Positions 35,101 through 43,071 of a DNA stretch of 64,000 nt are shown piece after piece. The stretch spans positions 4,609,001 to 4,673,000 of the forward strand of contig NZ_CP027218.1 of the NCBI RefSeq assembly GCF_004124275.1, read 5' to 3'. The translations under genes and the position numbers were made by a program. Within the stretch, counting starts at the first letter, position 1, and the number at the start of each line of letters is the position of its first letter. The DNA comes from Pseudomonas sp. DTU12.3 (GTDB taxonomy: Bacteria; Pseudomonadota; Gammaproteobacteria; Pseudomonadales; Pseudomonadaceae). Below the pieces are notes generated by a model. It was given only the letters and a program-made list of their open reading frames with translations. It was not told the origin of the DNA and made no database searches.

Positions 35101-35631
35101 AGTGACCTCAGACAAGTTTTTCTCTGTGTACACAACCGTGTGGGTCTTATCTAGCAAACCCGTATCCAGATAATCGTAATCACCGGCCAACAGCTTGATA
35201 GCGACATCGATGTGGGAGGAGTTCGGAACAGAGATTATCAACGAAACTTTCTGTTCGGAGGAAAATGCCTCTTTGATACGGCTCAGTAGCACACAGTCAT
35301 AGTCGAGATGTTCAATAACATCCAGAATGGAAATAGTTACAGTCGGGTACTTTTCGCAAAGCGAAGCCAGCTGAGCGACGACCGCGTCATGATCTCTCAG
35401 GTCTAGCTCATAGGCTTCAATGCCATGGTTTTGCAGGGTTTTGACGCTTTCCTGGTTGGCATCAAAACCTATGTATCTGACATCTCCACTTTCGATCTGA
35501 CGAGCAATCGCCGCGTAGCCGCACCCCAAGTCGATATGTATGGCGCCGGCATCGGAGCATTTTCGTACAAGATCAACTGCACAGGCGTAAACACTGACAG
35601 GCTCATACGAAAAATTGTACTTTTTATCCAT
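32113..35631 (-). CDS. Methyltransferase-glycosyltransferase fusion (MT + GT2 + GT2)
   Basis: A 1172-residue cytoplasmic protein. Residues about 10-200 are a class I methyltransferase (SAM motif IDLGCGYAAIA, then ILDVIEHL). About 225-480 is a region I cannot assign. About 485-525 is a short coiled coil ending in the SKSWTLTRPLRGFRRKL phrase seen in multidomain O-antigen transferases. About 612-850 is a GT2 domain (SVVAYNSARW, VDNGSTDN), and about 915-1165 is a second GT2 (ITRTYRGRGMF, FLDDDDLLF). It overlaps wzt by 8 bases, so it is coupled to the exporter. A methyltransferase beside a Wzt with a binding domain suggests chain capping; two GT domains suggest polymerase activity. The linkage and sugars are unknown. 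Confidence 0.82.
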   Translation of the reverse strand: MDKKYNFSYEPVSVYACAVDLVRKCSDAGAIHIDLGCGYAAIARQIESGDVRYIGFDANQESVKTLQNHGIEAYELDLRDHDAVVAQLASLCEKYPTVTISILDVIEHLDYDCVLLSRIKEAFSSEQKVSLIISVPNSSHIDVAIKLLAGDYDYLDTGLLDKTHTVVYTEKNLSEVTRKNGWREVAARDYHLEFSEQFSKQSSVILNRDVGIGGDLRKLKAILDPASDVYQFVRAYVPDASVIVESQESASSVDVSVSLVIQEDVIEAKVSALYAALSELTNSASIVLVLPEKFVGKFDGALAVFFYMENGLERFIATSLKTRYWSFVKNPQEVCVNALSAMIDNFEDTRGTPLLELVEAEDVGDFSQYQMFASFSTHASWHVMIPADYAGRFGDFAFLHGDEGWQGFARRAALACGISRVAVEFSTVQPVSALPMDRAAAFSLVFTDPVASAYIVRSDTWAGEFFAELQKLSERNSVIEFDNQTLERANAELQLQLSDIDQQLNEIVISKSWTLTRPLRGFRRKLSRAKDLARAFVRKPRLTLRGVARAIYLRVPGLKFVWSFYSYRKMRLAQIIQDKTFSADNLLALNALSNNRFIENGRVDVLKKLEDFPEIDVSVVAYNSARWVANFVASLESQNYPLAKINLRVVDNGSTDNTVALFEEYLSAQAGRFASAEVIRQQNLGFGAGHDRAIQKGTAEFCLIVNLDLEFLPESIVKAVTAAVNDRGTPAASWEFRQIPYEHPKYYDPVTLEVNWSSHACVLLKREAYLRCGGYDHAIFMYGEDVELSYRLRSFGYSLKYLPGATVLHHTYEEAGEIKPLQFAGSVLGNTYIRLRYGSFSDRFIAFVLYAALFIYPSQFPGSKKMLRQNVPKLLKNIPHFLKGKGPAPVKFPFRGYDYELIREGAFWSAEAVAESAEIPKVTVITRTYRGRGMFLKQAMQSVFNQTYLNIELLVAEDGGDTQRALVDSAAEAAPAHVSVRFLANEKIGRSGVGNAAMANASGAYFMFLDDDDLLFSDHVETLMQCLNADTSIDAAYSLAFEVTTHVNEDKTSYVEELFHTPAVFRQEWDYEVMQRHNFIPIQSIIFKKELYSRWGGFDLELDQLEDWSLWLCYGFEGNFHYVEKTTSLFRTPADQNVRAERHALLHGAYDIAVASARGRIDAVVGKPLQPV

Positions 35632-36976
35632 TTTTCTGCAACTCGATATCGATCATGGGAATCCCGACCAATCCTGTGGACACACTTGTGCTGTGGGACT
35701 TGAAGGCGATTGCGTCGTGAACCCAACTATGAATAACGTGATTATCCTGAGTGCCATTTGCGATCGCTACACCGATTGTGTAGTCGCCAGCGGGCATCAT
35801 CGGCATTCTGAATTTAAAAGTGGCAGCAAAGTCACTGCCACTGCTGACGCTTACAGCGTCATCGACATAGGTAAGGTAAGTGTTGTCACCAAACAAATGC
35901 TGGCCATTTTTATCCTTGACCAGGAAACCTACAATCGGTTGATCCAACTCAATTTCTGCGTGAATTTTAACCACAAGCGCAACCAATTCTCCGCCAACAA
36001 ACCATGAGATCGGTGCACCGGATTCACTGCCAAGATAAACATCAACAACATGGGCCTTGCTCAGGCCGAATTTTTCCCCGGTGTCGGAGAACCTGAAAAT
36101 TTCCAGGTCGTTTCTGATCACCGAAGCGTTGATAAAATCCTGACGAACATCTCGGTAATCCTCAACTGCCCGGACTGCATGGACTTTGGTTTCCGCAACT
36201 GCCTGGGTTGACCCAGAAGAAGCGTAATACTCGGCGAGGTAGGATTGGCAGACGGTCTTCGAATCGCTATACGCTTTGCGATCCCCAGCCTGCAACCAGA
36301 CTGCACGCTCACAAAGACTCATGACACTGTTCGTGTCATGGGTTACGAACAGGATTGTTCCGCGCTTTTTGAATTCCGCGAGAAAACGCATACATTTTTG
36401 CGTGAAGAATATGTCGCCGACGGCCAGCGCCTCGTCGATGACCAGAATATCGGCATCAACGTTGGCGATGACTGCGAATGCCAGGCGTACATACATGCCG
36501 CTTGAGTAAGTCTTGACGGGCTGTTCGATAAATTCGCCGATCTCTGCAAACTCCAGAATCGCGTCATATCGTGCGTCAATCTCACTTTTACTCAAGCCAA
36601 GAATGCCGGCGTTCATGTAGACGTTTTCGCGGCCGCTGAACTCTGGGTTGAAACCAGAGCCGAGTTCCAGCAGCGCCGCGATACGGCCAGAAGTCGTCAC
36701 ACTGCCGCTGGTCGGTTGCAGCGTGCCACAGATCATTTGCAGAAGTGTCGACTTGCCGCTGCCATTCCGGCCGATGATCCCGACGGTTTCGCCTTTTCTC
36801 ACTTCGAACGAAACGTCTTTAAGTGCCCAGAACTCCCGGAAGTACTGTTTCGCAGCTTGCCCCATGGCGCGCTGCAAAGGGGGCATCACAAATTGCTTGA
36901 GACGATCACGAGGTTGTTCATAAATTTGATAGCACTTACTCAAACTTTCGACTTTTATAGAAATTTCAGAGGACAT
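35624..36976 (-). CDS. wzt: O-antigen ABC exporter ATPase Wzt with C-terminal glycan-binding domain
   Basis: A 450-residue ATPase. The nucleotide-binding domain (residues about 1-250) has Walker A GRNGSGKST near 67, signature YSSGM near 158 and Walker B ILVIDEAL. The extra C-terminal domain (about 290-450) is a beta-rich Wzt_C module that in E. coli O8/O9a recognises the capped non-reducing end of the polysaccharide before export. Start at 36976 follows AGGGG and overlaps wzm by 11 bases. The pairing with a methyltransferase-containing polymerase downstream fits an export mechanism controlled by a terminal cap. Confidence 0.93.
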   Translation of the reverse strand: MSSEISIKVESLSKCYQIYEQPRDRLKQFVMPPLQRAMGQAAKQYFREFWALKDVSFEVRKGETVGIIGRNGSGKSTLLQMICGTLQPTSGSVTTSGRIAALLELGSGFNPEFSGRENVYMNAGILGLSKSEIDARYDAILEFAEIGEFIEQPVKTYSSGMYVRLAFAVIANVDADILVIDEALAVGDIFFTQKCMRFLAEFKKRGTILFVTHDTNSVMSLCERAVWLQAGDRKAYSDSKTVCQSYLAEYYASSGSTQAVAETKVHAVRAVEDYRDVRQDFINASVIRNDLEIFRFSDTGEKFGLSKAHVVDVYLGSESGAPISWFVGGELVALVVKIHAEIELDQPIVGFLVKDKNGQHLFGDNTYLTYVDDAVSVSSGSDFAATFKFRMPMMPAGDYTIGVAIANGTQDNHVIHSWVHDAIAFKSHSTSVSTGLVGIPMIDIELQKNG

Positions 36977-37784
36977 CAGCAAACCCCTTACGCGTCTTCT
37001 GGAACCAGGCAAAGCCTAACCATGCAACGAATACAGTGACGATCAAATAAAGCCCAAGCATGGCGAAGTCCGGAGCCTTGCCCCAATACAGAGCGTCCCG
37101 AGCCTGCTCAATCACAGGTGTCATCGGATTAAGATAAAGCAATCCGCGATAGCGTTCAGGCAGTGCGGTGACCGGATAGAAGATTGGTGAAAGGAACATC
37201 AGCGTACTAGTGACAATTCCGACAAACTGCGCGGCATCACGCAGGTATACGCCCAACGATGCCAAAGCCCAGCTCAGCCCCATGATGAAGAAGATCAAGG
37301 GGAGCAGGATCAGAGGCAAAAACAATGCCGTCGCATGCGGGATGCCAAAGAAGATGACATAAGCCAGCATCCAGACAGTAAGGCTGATAGCGCCATGAAA
37401 AAGCGCAGAGCCCAAATTGACCCATGGAAGAATCTCCAAAGGAAATACGACCTTTTTTACATAATTCGGATTGCCGAGGATTAATCCGGGAGCACGGTTT
37501 ACGCATTCGGCAAACAGGCTGAAGACCATCAGTCCGGCAAACAGGATCAGGGCGAACTCGGTTTTCGAGTCACTGCCAGTTCCCCAGCGCGCCTTGAAAA
37601 TGACGCTGAACACAAACGTATACACAACGAGCATAAACAAGGGGTTCAGGAAGGACCAAAGAATCCCCATGAACGAGCCACGATATCGACCGAGAACATC
37701 CCGCTGTACAAACGACTTGATCAGGTTTCTATGCCGCCAGAGGCTTGCGATCATTTCCCTGGGACTTGCTGAAAAATTTTGCAT
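36966..37784 (-). CDS. wzm: O-antigen ABC exporter permease Wzm
   Basis: A 272-residue ABC-2 type permease with six helices. Landmarks are RHRNLIKSFVQRDVLGRYRGSFMGILWSFLNPL, the NPNYVKKVVFPLEILPWV loop and YLNPMTPVIEQARDAL. With Wzt it carries undecaprenyl-PP-linked polysaccharide across the inner membrane. The ATG at 37784 is preferred over the TTG just before it, and an AAGGTG box lies upstream. It starts the wzm-wzt-fusion gene set. Confidence 0.93.
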   Translation of the reverse strand: MQNFSASPREMIASLWRHRNLIKSFVQRDVLGRYRGSFMGILWSFLNPLFMLVVYTFVFSVIFKARWGTGSDSKTEFALILFAGLMVFSLFAECVNRAPGLILGNPNYVKKVVFPLEILPWVNLGSALFHGAISLTVWMLAYVIFFGIPHATALFLPLILLPLIFFIMGLSWALASLGVYLRDAAQFVGIVTSTLMFLSPIFYPVTALPERYRGLLYLNPMTPVIEQARDALYWGKAPDFAMLGLYLIVTVFVAWLGFAWFQKTRKGFADVL

Positions 37785-37859
37785 CAAGCAAACACCTTAC
37801 AAATAAAAATTCCTGAACGACTCATAACATCTTCCCTACGTGATGACCTTTCTGATGTA

Positions 37860-38957
37860 TCAATTTCTTGATCCCGCGACACCCTGACTTTCAGCATCGA
37901 CAGGCTGTGTGTCCTGTCGAGCCACGAGCGATTGATCGGTTGAACGTGCCGGCTCTTTCGGTTTGAATTTCAAAGCTCTTTTTTCAATCAAATGCCAAGA
38001 GCAATATCCCAAGGCCAACGAAATCAAAATCGTCGTAAACAGATAAGTACCGAAAGAAATTTCCGGATATTTAAGCAAGACAATCTGCTGTACCGGGAAA
38101 GCATAGATGTAGACACCGTAGGAACAGTCACCCACTTTATTGACAAAGCTGCCCAACCAACTACTGGACAACCCATATGCCAAAACGATGTAGGGCACGG
38201 TAATCCATGGCAGGAAATTGGTAAATTCGGGATAAGGCGCAAGCAAAATGGTCGCCATCAGCATGACAAAAACACCTGACAGGCTAAACCAGCGCTCTAG
38301 ACGAAATTTTGCAAAACAGGCACCGATCATGAAATAGATACCGGTCAGGAATACTTGCCGGATATCGGTGCCGTAGATCACCACCATTGGCGCATCTCGC
38401 CAACACCAAAACACTACTACCGCTGCGAATAGTGCTGCGGCTACGGCATAGACCACACGCCCACCCTTGAACAGCATGCCTAGCCCCATGATCACCAGAT
38501 ACATGAAGAACTCAACAGGCAGGCTCCACAACGAGCCATTCACGGCGCCCGGCACCTTTGACTGTTCAAATACACCCGGCAAATAAAATACCGGCTTCAG
38601 AATGATGTTCTTCAGGTAACCGGGAAACAGCGGGTGTAGAAAATATTCTTTCAAACTGAGCGTCGAAAAAATCGGTCCGAGCACAAACATACTGACCAAT
38701 ACGACAACGATCAGCGCAGGAAAAATTCGTAACGCCCGCTTCATCAGAAAATTGCGAGGCGCCGGATTGGAACCCCAGCTCTTCGTAATCAGGTAACCGC
38801 TGATCACAAAAAATATATCAATCCCAAGCCCGCCATAGGAACTAAGCCCCAAAAAGCCGACGGCCGGTTTTCCATAGAACATGAAAGAGTGCGCATAAAG
38901 AACCATCAACGCGGCTATTAGCCGTAACAAATTTAAATTATTGTCTTTATGCAGCAT
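37860..38957 (-). CDS. Acyltransferase 3 family membrane protein
   Basis: A 365-residue integral membrane acyltransferase with about 10 helices (AT3/OafA type), which typically O-acetylates surface polysaccharide. The opening NNLNLLRLIAALMVLYAHSFMFYG holds the conserved Arg and His of the family; GLGIDIFFVISGYLITKSW and FLMKRALRIFPAL are further hallmarks. It lacks the periplasmic SGNH domain of longer OafA proteins. Start at 38957 follows GGGAGCAGG. It is preceded by a 269-base gap and followed by wzm, so it belongs to the variable part of the O-antigen locus. Confidence 0.88.
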   Translation of the reverse strand: MLHKDNNLNLLRLIAALMVLYAHSFMFYGKPAVGFLGLSSYGGLGIDIFFVISGYLITKSWGSNPAPRNFLMKRALRIFPALIVVVLVSMFVLGPIFSTLSLKEYFLHPLFPGYLKNIILKPVFYLPGVFEQSKVPGAVNGSLWSLPVEFFMYLVIMGLGMLFKGGRVVYAVAAALFAAVVVFWCWRDAPMVVIYGTDIRQVFLTGIYFMIGACFAKFRLERWFSLSGVFVMLMATILLAPYPEFTNFLPWITVPYIVLAYGLSSSWLGSFVNKVGDCSYGVYIYAFPVQQIVLLKYPEISFGTYLFTTILISLALGYCSWHLIEKRALKFKPKEPARSTDQSLVARQDTQPVDAESQGVAGSRN

Positions 38958-39226
38958 TTCCTGCTCCCGAGCCAATCAACTTCGCATGTATCGAAGAGCA
39001 TGCGTATATAACCTGTAAATGAAACCTGCAGAGCGCCTTTCCAGCCCAAGCCCGGGCGCCCCGCTCTCCCGGTGGCGGCTGCAAATCATATCATCATCTG
39101 CAACCTTTCATTGCCGAACCCATCCACCATCCTCACGCTTTCCCTTGGCTCGTGGAACGCGTGACGAGGGAGATAATCGTTGACCGCTTGGATGATCGAA
39201 GCTGAACGCCCGCACGTCATGAGAGG
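38958..39226. other. Intergenic gap inside the O-antigen locus
   Basis: 269 bases between the WbpL gene and the acyltransferase. It probably contains the promoter for acyltransferase-wzm-wzt. No REP element, gene remnant or clear terminator could be recognised. Base composition changes from AT-rich to GC-rich across it. Confidence 0.45.
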
Positions 39227-40249
39227 CTATACAGACGCCTCTTCCCGCTTGCCCGCGCCATACAGACAGGCCAGCACGACCAGAGGACAGTAGGCGATTG
39301 CCACGCCGACGAAGGCGGGAACGAGGCCCATTCCAACTGCTATCGACAGTGGCAGCAGCCACGCGACGTTAATGCCGATGACGGCGAATACCACGGCCTT
39401 ATGACTGCGGTATTGCCGAGATGCATATTGGTAGGCGTGACTGCGGTGAGCCTGATAGACCTTGTCACCGTTGATTAAACGTCGGCACAGTGTCCACGTC
39501 GCATCAACGATGAATACGCCCAGTAGAATCACCCAACTCCAAAGCAACTCGGCCCCCGACCATGCGGCGTGCAGACTGAGCACTCCCAGCACAAACCCGA
39601 GGAAGCCGCTTCCAGCATCTCCCATAAAAATACGGGCAGGTGGAAAATTCCAGCATAAAAAACCACCGACCGCGGCGGCCAGGGCCAGCGCGACCCAGAT
39701 GAAATCGATGTGCCCCGTCAATCCATAAACCAGGCAGACGCCGACACACGCGCAAATCGCTTCAATACTGGCAATTCCATCGATACCGTCCATGAAATTG
39801 TACAGATTGAGCATCCAGACCAAGTAAATCAGCGCCAGTACCGTACCTGCCATACCGAGATCTATCGGTGCGCCAAATAAAACTACGGGAGCCATGCCGC
39901 CAAGCCAGAAAAGCGCCCATGCGGCCGCGGTAAAATGCCCCAACAGCCGCCAACGTGCTGCGATATGTCCGTGATCATCGGCAAAACCCAACACCGCAAC
40001 CAATATGCCAGCACCTGACAGTGCATACATCAACGCCGGACTCATCAGGCCCGACACAGTCATCAACGGTAAAGCCGCAAGAAAGGTGACAACAATTGCC
40101 ACCCCTCCTCCGCGCGGCGTCGGAACGCTATGGGAGCTGCGCTCATTCGGCACATCCATCAGACTTTTCGCCAATGCATATCGACGCAAAATCAGGGTCA
40201 ACACCCAGGAAGCCAGGAATACCCCGAGCATCTGCCAGCAAAAAATCAT
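39227..40249 (-). CDS. wbpL: WbpL-type polyprenol-phosphate GlcNAc/FucNAc-1-phosphate transferase
   Basis: A 340-residue member of the WecA/MraY/WbpL family, the initiating enzyme of O-antigen assembly on undecaprenyl phosphate. It has about 11 helices and the family's Asp-rich cytoplasmic sites: FADDHGH, NLYNFMDGIDGIAS, and FMGDAGSGFLG, plus the HRSH motif after the last large loop (YQAHRSHAYQ). In P. aeruginosa WbpL starts both A and B band synthesis with FucNAc or GlcNAc. It overlaps the epimerase gene before it by 4 bases, consistent with FucNAc or QuiNAc supply. Confidence 0.92.
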   Translation of the reverse strand: MIFCWQMLGVFLASWVLTLILRRYALAKSLMDVPNERSSHSVPTPRGGGVAIVVTFLAALPLMTVSGLMSPALMYALSGAGILVAVLGFADDHGHIAARWRLLGHFTAAAWALFWLGGMAPVVLFGAPIDLGMAGTVLALIYLVWMLNLYNFMDGIDGIASIEAICACVGVCLVYGLTGHIDFIWVALALAAAVGGFLCWNFPPARIFMGDAGSGFLGFVLGVLSLHAAWSGAELLWSWVILLGVFIVDATWTLCRRLINGDKVYQAHRSHAYQYASRQYRSHKAVVFAVIGINVAWLLPLSIAVGMGLVPAFVGVAIAYCPLVVLACLYGAGKREEASV

Positions 40250-41208
40250 TTCGATTGCTCTTTAAAATAATGGCTCGCAGTTTTAAGCATGGCGTCATCC
40301 AAGTTCACGGGTGGCTTCCAACTCAACAACTCGCGAGTCTTGTGGATATCCACTTGCAGCGACCCGCAAATACGCTGAGCGAACGCACGTCTACCCAGCA
40401 TCGACGCGACGGCCACCAACAACCCCTGTGGAAACTTCAACAACCACGGCTTTTTACCGAGCGCACGCGCCAGGCGCCGCAATAGGCCAGTCGTTGACAA
40501 GTCCTCGCCATCGCTGACCAGAAAAGTTTGACCCGCCGCTGCCGAGTGGCTGATACAAGTGATGATCAGATCCACCAGATTGCCAATGGCGACAAAGCTT
40601 CGTTGATTGGAGATCGACCCCAGTGGCAACGGCACTCCTCTGTCCAGCCAACGCATCATGTTGAGAAAGTTGGCTTTGACGCCCGGCCCATAGACCAACG
40701 GTGGTCGAATGATCACGACCTCCATGCCGGTTTCCCGACTGAGACGCTTCAAACTTTCCTCAGCTTCGTATTTGGATACGCCATAGGCATCGGACGGAGC
40801 TGGCGCGTCATCTGCCTTGAACGGTTGCCCCTCAGCAGTACTTTCGCCATTGACCTTGATTGAACTTATGAAGATGAAGCGCGTTACGCCAGAGTCGGCG
40901 GCGTGTCGCGCTAACCTGAGAGTGCCTTCAACGTTGATCTTGCGAAACTCTGCCAATGCATCTGCGGCTGTTTCTTTCATGACGTGCACGCGTGCCGCAG
41001 CATGGATAACAACGTCTACGTCAGCAAGCGAAGGCAAGGATGCGGAATCAATGAGATCGAAAGACACAACCGGACATAATCCGTTTAGCCGGGTTGAGCC
41101 GCGTGCGGCCGCAATCGGAGAAAAGCGCTTGTTCAGCAATAAGCTGAAAACCACGGCTTCGCCGACAAAGCCATTAGCGCCCGTCACCAATACTCGCGGA
41201 GCGCTCAT
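40246..41208 (-). CDS. NAD-dependent epimerase/dehydratase (WbpV/WbpK-like)
   Basis: A 320-residue extended SDR. The NAD-binding VTGANGFVG, the FISSIKVNGE strand with catalytic Ser, and the YGVSKYEAE catalytic pair are intact. WbpV and WbpK reduce C4 of the WbpM product to give UDP-QuiNAc or UDP-FucNAc, the substrate for WbpL, which is encoded next and overlaps by 4 bases. Sequence alone does not decide which epimer is made. It also overlaps the preceding GT2 gene by 4 bases. Confidence 0.87.
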   Translation of the reverse strand: MSAPRVLVTGANGFVGEAVVFSLLLNKRFSPIAAARGSTRLNGLCPVVSFDLIDSASLPSLADVDVVIHAAARVHVMKETAADALAEFRKINVEGTLRLARHAADSGVTRFIFISSIKVNGESTAEGQPFKADDAPAPSDAYGVSKYEAEESLKRLSRETGMEVVIIRPPLVYGPGVKANFLNMMRWLDRGVPLPLGSISNQRSFVAIGNLVDLIITCISHSAAAGQTFLVSDGEDLSTTGLLRRLARALGKKPWLLKFPQGLLVAVASMLGRRAFAQRICGSLQVDIHKTRELLSWKPPVNLDDAMLKTASHYFKEQSK

Positions 41209-42128
41209 GAATGCTTATTCCCCAACAAGGCGGCTGCCCAGCAAATGCAAAAGAAAAAGATTTTATCCCGGACACGGCGCCGACACTTCCAGGCACTGAA
41301 TGACAACTTCATCAATTGCCGACGTCGCAGTTGTAGCCAGCTTTTGACAAACGGATCGTCGCCTAGCCCGACCAGCAAGGTAATCATGCGTACTTGGGCA
41401 AACCACCAGCCGTCGTGAATCGTTTTGTAGCGGGAAACCAACGAGCTCAGCCCGGTATTAGCGCCAACCTGATTGCTTTCGTGTTGACGGTATTCCATGG
41501 TTGGTAGCGGATCGATATACCAACGATACCCATGGCTACGGGCATACGCATAGAAGTACCAATCGTGCAGAGTGACTTTCTGCAACTCCAGCCAATGATC
41601 GGCCATCGATGTTTTCAGGGCTTGAGAAAATTGCTTGTTGAACACATAAGTACAACCCGGCCCGGCGGCCTCGAACAGGAAGTCCCAGGAGACCTGGGAC
41701 TGCGCCTTGTCCAGAAGGGAAGTCTTGCCGTTCGGCCAAAAAGCCGTAACGTTGCTTGAGTACGCTTCAACCTGACGATCCTGAATCGCAGTGATTGCGC
41801 GGTGCAGTTTTTCAACGTGCCAGACATCGTCCTGATCGGCAAACGCTACGAAATCGTAAGGCTCAAAATCCACATCACGGATCAATCGAAAGAAATTGCG
41901 TGATGCACCGCCGAACGTCCCAGCATCTGGAAGCAGCGTGACACAGGGATGGTCGACCGCGTAAGCCGCACACCAGGCTTGCGTACCATCAGTAGAGCGA
42001 TCGACGCTGATATAAACAGCTACGTCGACGCCCGACTGCTTGATAAGCGAATCAAGTTGCTCTTCGATCCACTGCATTCCATTGTAGGCAGCCAGCAAAA
42101 CTGCAACCTTGGGAGATCTGACTGGCAT
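41205..42128 (-). CDS. Family 2 glycosyltransferase
   Basis: A 307-residue cytoplasmic GT-A enzyme. The nucleotide-binding start is AVLLAAYNGMQWIEEQLDSL, the sugar-binding SVDRSTDGT follows, and the metal site is FADQDDVWH. Group members with the FxDQDDxW pattern include several rhamnosyl- and related transferases of O-antigen clusters. Its place behind rmlBDA suggests use of a dTDP-sugar, but the acceptor and donor are not predictable. The C-terminus is rich in Arg and aromatic residues and may contact the membrane. It overlaps the epimerase gene by 4 bases. Confidence 0.88.
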   Translation of the reverse strand: MPVRSPKVAVLLAAYNGMQWIEEQLDSLIKQSGVDVAVYISVDRSTDGTQAWCAAYAVDHPCVTLLPDAGTFGGASRNFFRLIRDVDFEPYDFVAFADQDDVWHVEKLHRAITAIQDRQVEAYSSNVTAFWPNGKTSLLDKAQSQVSWDFLFEAAGPGCTYVFNKQFSQALKTSMADHWLELQKVTLHDWYFYAYARSHGYRWYIDPLPTMEYRQHESNQVGANTGLSSLVSRYKTIHDGWWFAQVRMITLLVGLGDDPFVKSWLQLRRRQLMKLSFSAWKCRRRVRDKIFFFCICWAAALLGNKHS

Positions 42129-42180
42129 GCCTTTCCTGTTTGCATGATGGTTACGCTAATGGCAAAAGAAAACACTCGAA

Positions 42181-43071
42181 TCAGCGAGCGCTCAAGTCCA
42201 GAAGTTTACGCAAATACTGTCCATAACCGGTTTTTTTCAGGGCATTTGCCTGAGCTTCCAGTTCGGCGGCGGTGATCCAGCCGTTGTGATAGGCAATCTC
42301 TTCCAGGCAGGCGACTTTCAGGCCTTGACGCTGTTCGATGGTATGAACGAAGTGACTGGCCTCCAGCAATGAATCGTGAGTGCCGGTATCCAGCCAGGCA
42401 AAACCACGGCCGAGCATTTCAACGTTGAGCGTCTTGCGCTCGAGATACGCACGATTCACGTCGGTAATTTCCAGCTCACCACGCTCCGAAGGCGTGATGT
42501 TCTTAGCGATCTCGACAACATCGTTATCGTAGAAATACAGGCCTGTTACCGCATAGTTGGACTTTGGCTTCAACGGCTTTTCTTCGATGCTCAGCGCTCG
42601 CCCGTTCTGGTCGAACTCCACGACACCAAAGCGTTCCGGGTCGGAGACGTGGTAGCCAAAGACGGTAGCGCCCTGCTGCTGCGAGCTGGCAGAACGCAAA
42701 TTGTCCGAGAAGTGCTGACCGTAGAAGATGTTGTCACCCAGGATCAGGCAGCATGGATCCTTACCGATAAAATCTTCACCAATGATGAACGCTTGCGCCA
42801 GGCCATCCGGACTAGGCTGTTCGGCATAAGTGAGCTTGATGCCGTACAGACTGCCATCGCCAAGCAGCTTGCGGAAACACGGCAGATCATCCGGAGTGGA
42901 AATGATCAATATTTCGCGCATTCCCGCCAGCATCAGTACCGAAAGCGGATAAAAAATCATCGGTTTGTCGTAAATCGGCAACATTTGTTTCGACACACCC
43001 AGGGTCAAGGGGTGCAGGCGCGTACCCGAGCCACCAGCGAGGATGATGCCTTTACGATTTGTCGTGGTCAT
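42181..43071 (-). CDS. rmlA: Glucose-1-phosphate thymidylyltransferase RmlA
   Basis: A 296-residue enzyme forming dTDP-glucose from glucose-1-phosphate and dTTP. Landmarks are GIILAGGSGTRLHPLT, the PMIFYPLSVLMLAG segment, DNIFYGQ, and EITDVNRAYL. Length is normal (about 290). It supplies both rhamnose synthesis and, with RmlB, the amino-sugar cassette at 28.5-31.5 kb. It overlaps rmlD by 4 bases. It lies 52 bases before the GT2 gene, where rmlC is often found in pseudomonads. Confidence 0.96.
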   Translation of the reverse strand: MTTTNRKGIILAGGSGTRLHPLTLGVSKQMLPIYDKPMIFYPLSVLMLAGMREILIISTPDDLPCFRKLLGDGSLYGIKLTYAEQPSPDGLAQAFIIGEDFIGKDPCCLILGDNIFYGQHFSDNLRSASSQQQGATVFGYHVSDPERFGVVEFDQNGRALSIEEKPLKPKSNYAVTGLYFYDNDVVEIAKNITPSERGELEITDVNRAYLERKTLNVEMLGRGFAWLDTGTHDSLLEASHFVHTIEQRQGLKVACLEEIAYHNGWITAAELEAQANALKKTGYGQYLRKLLDLSAR

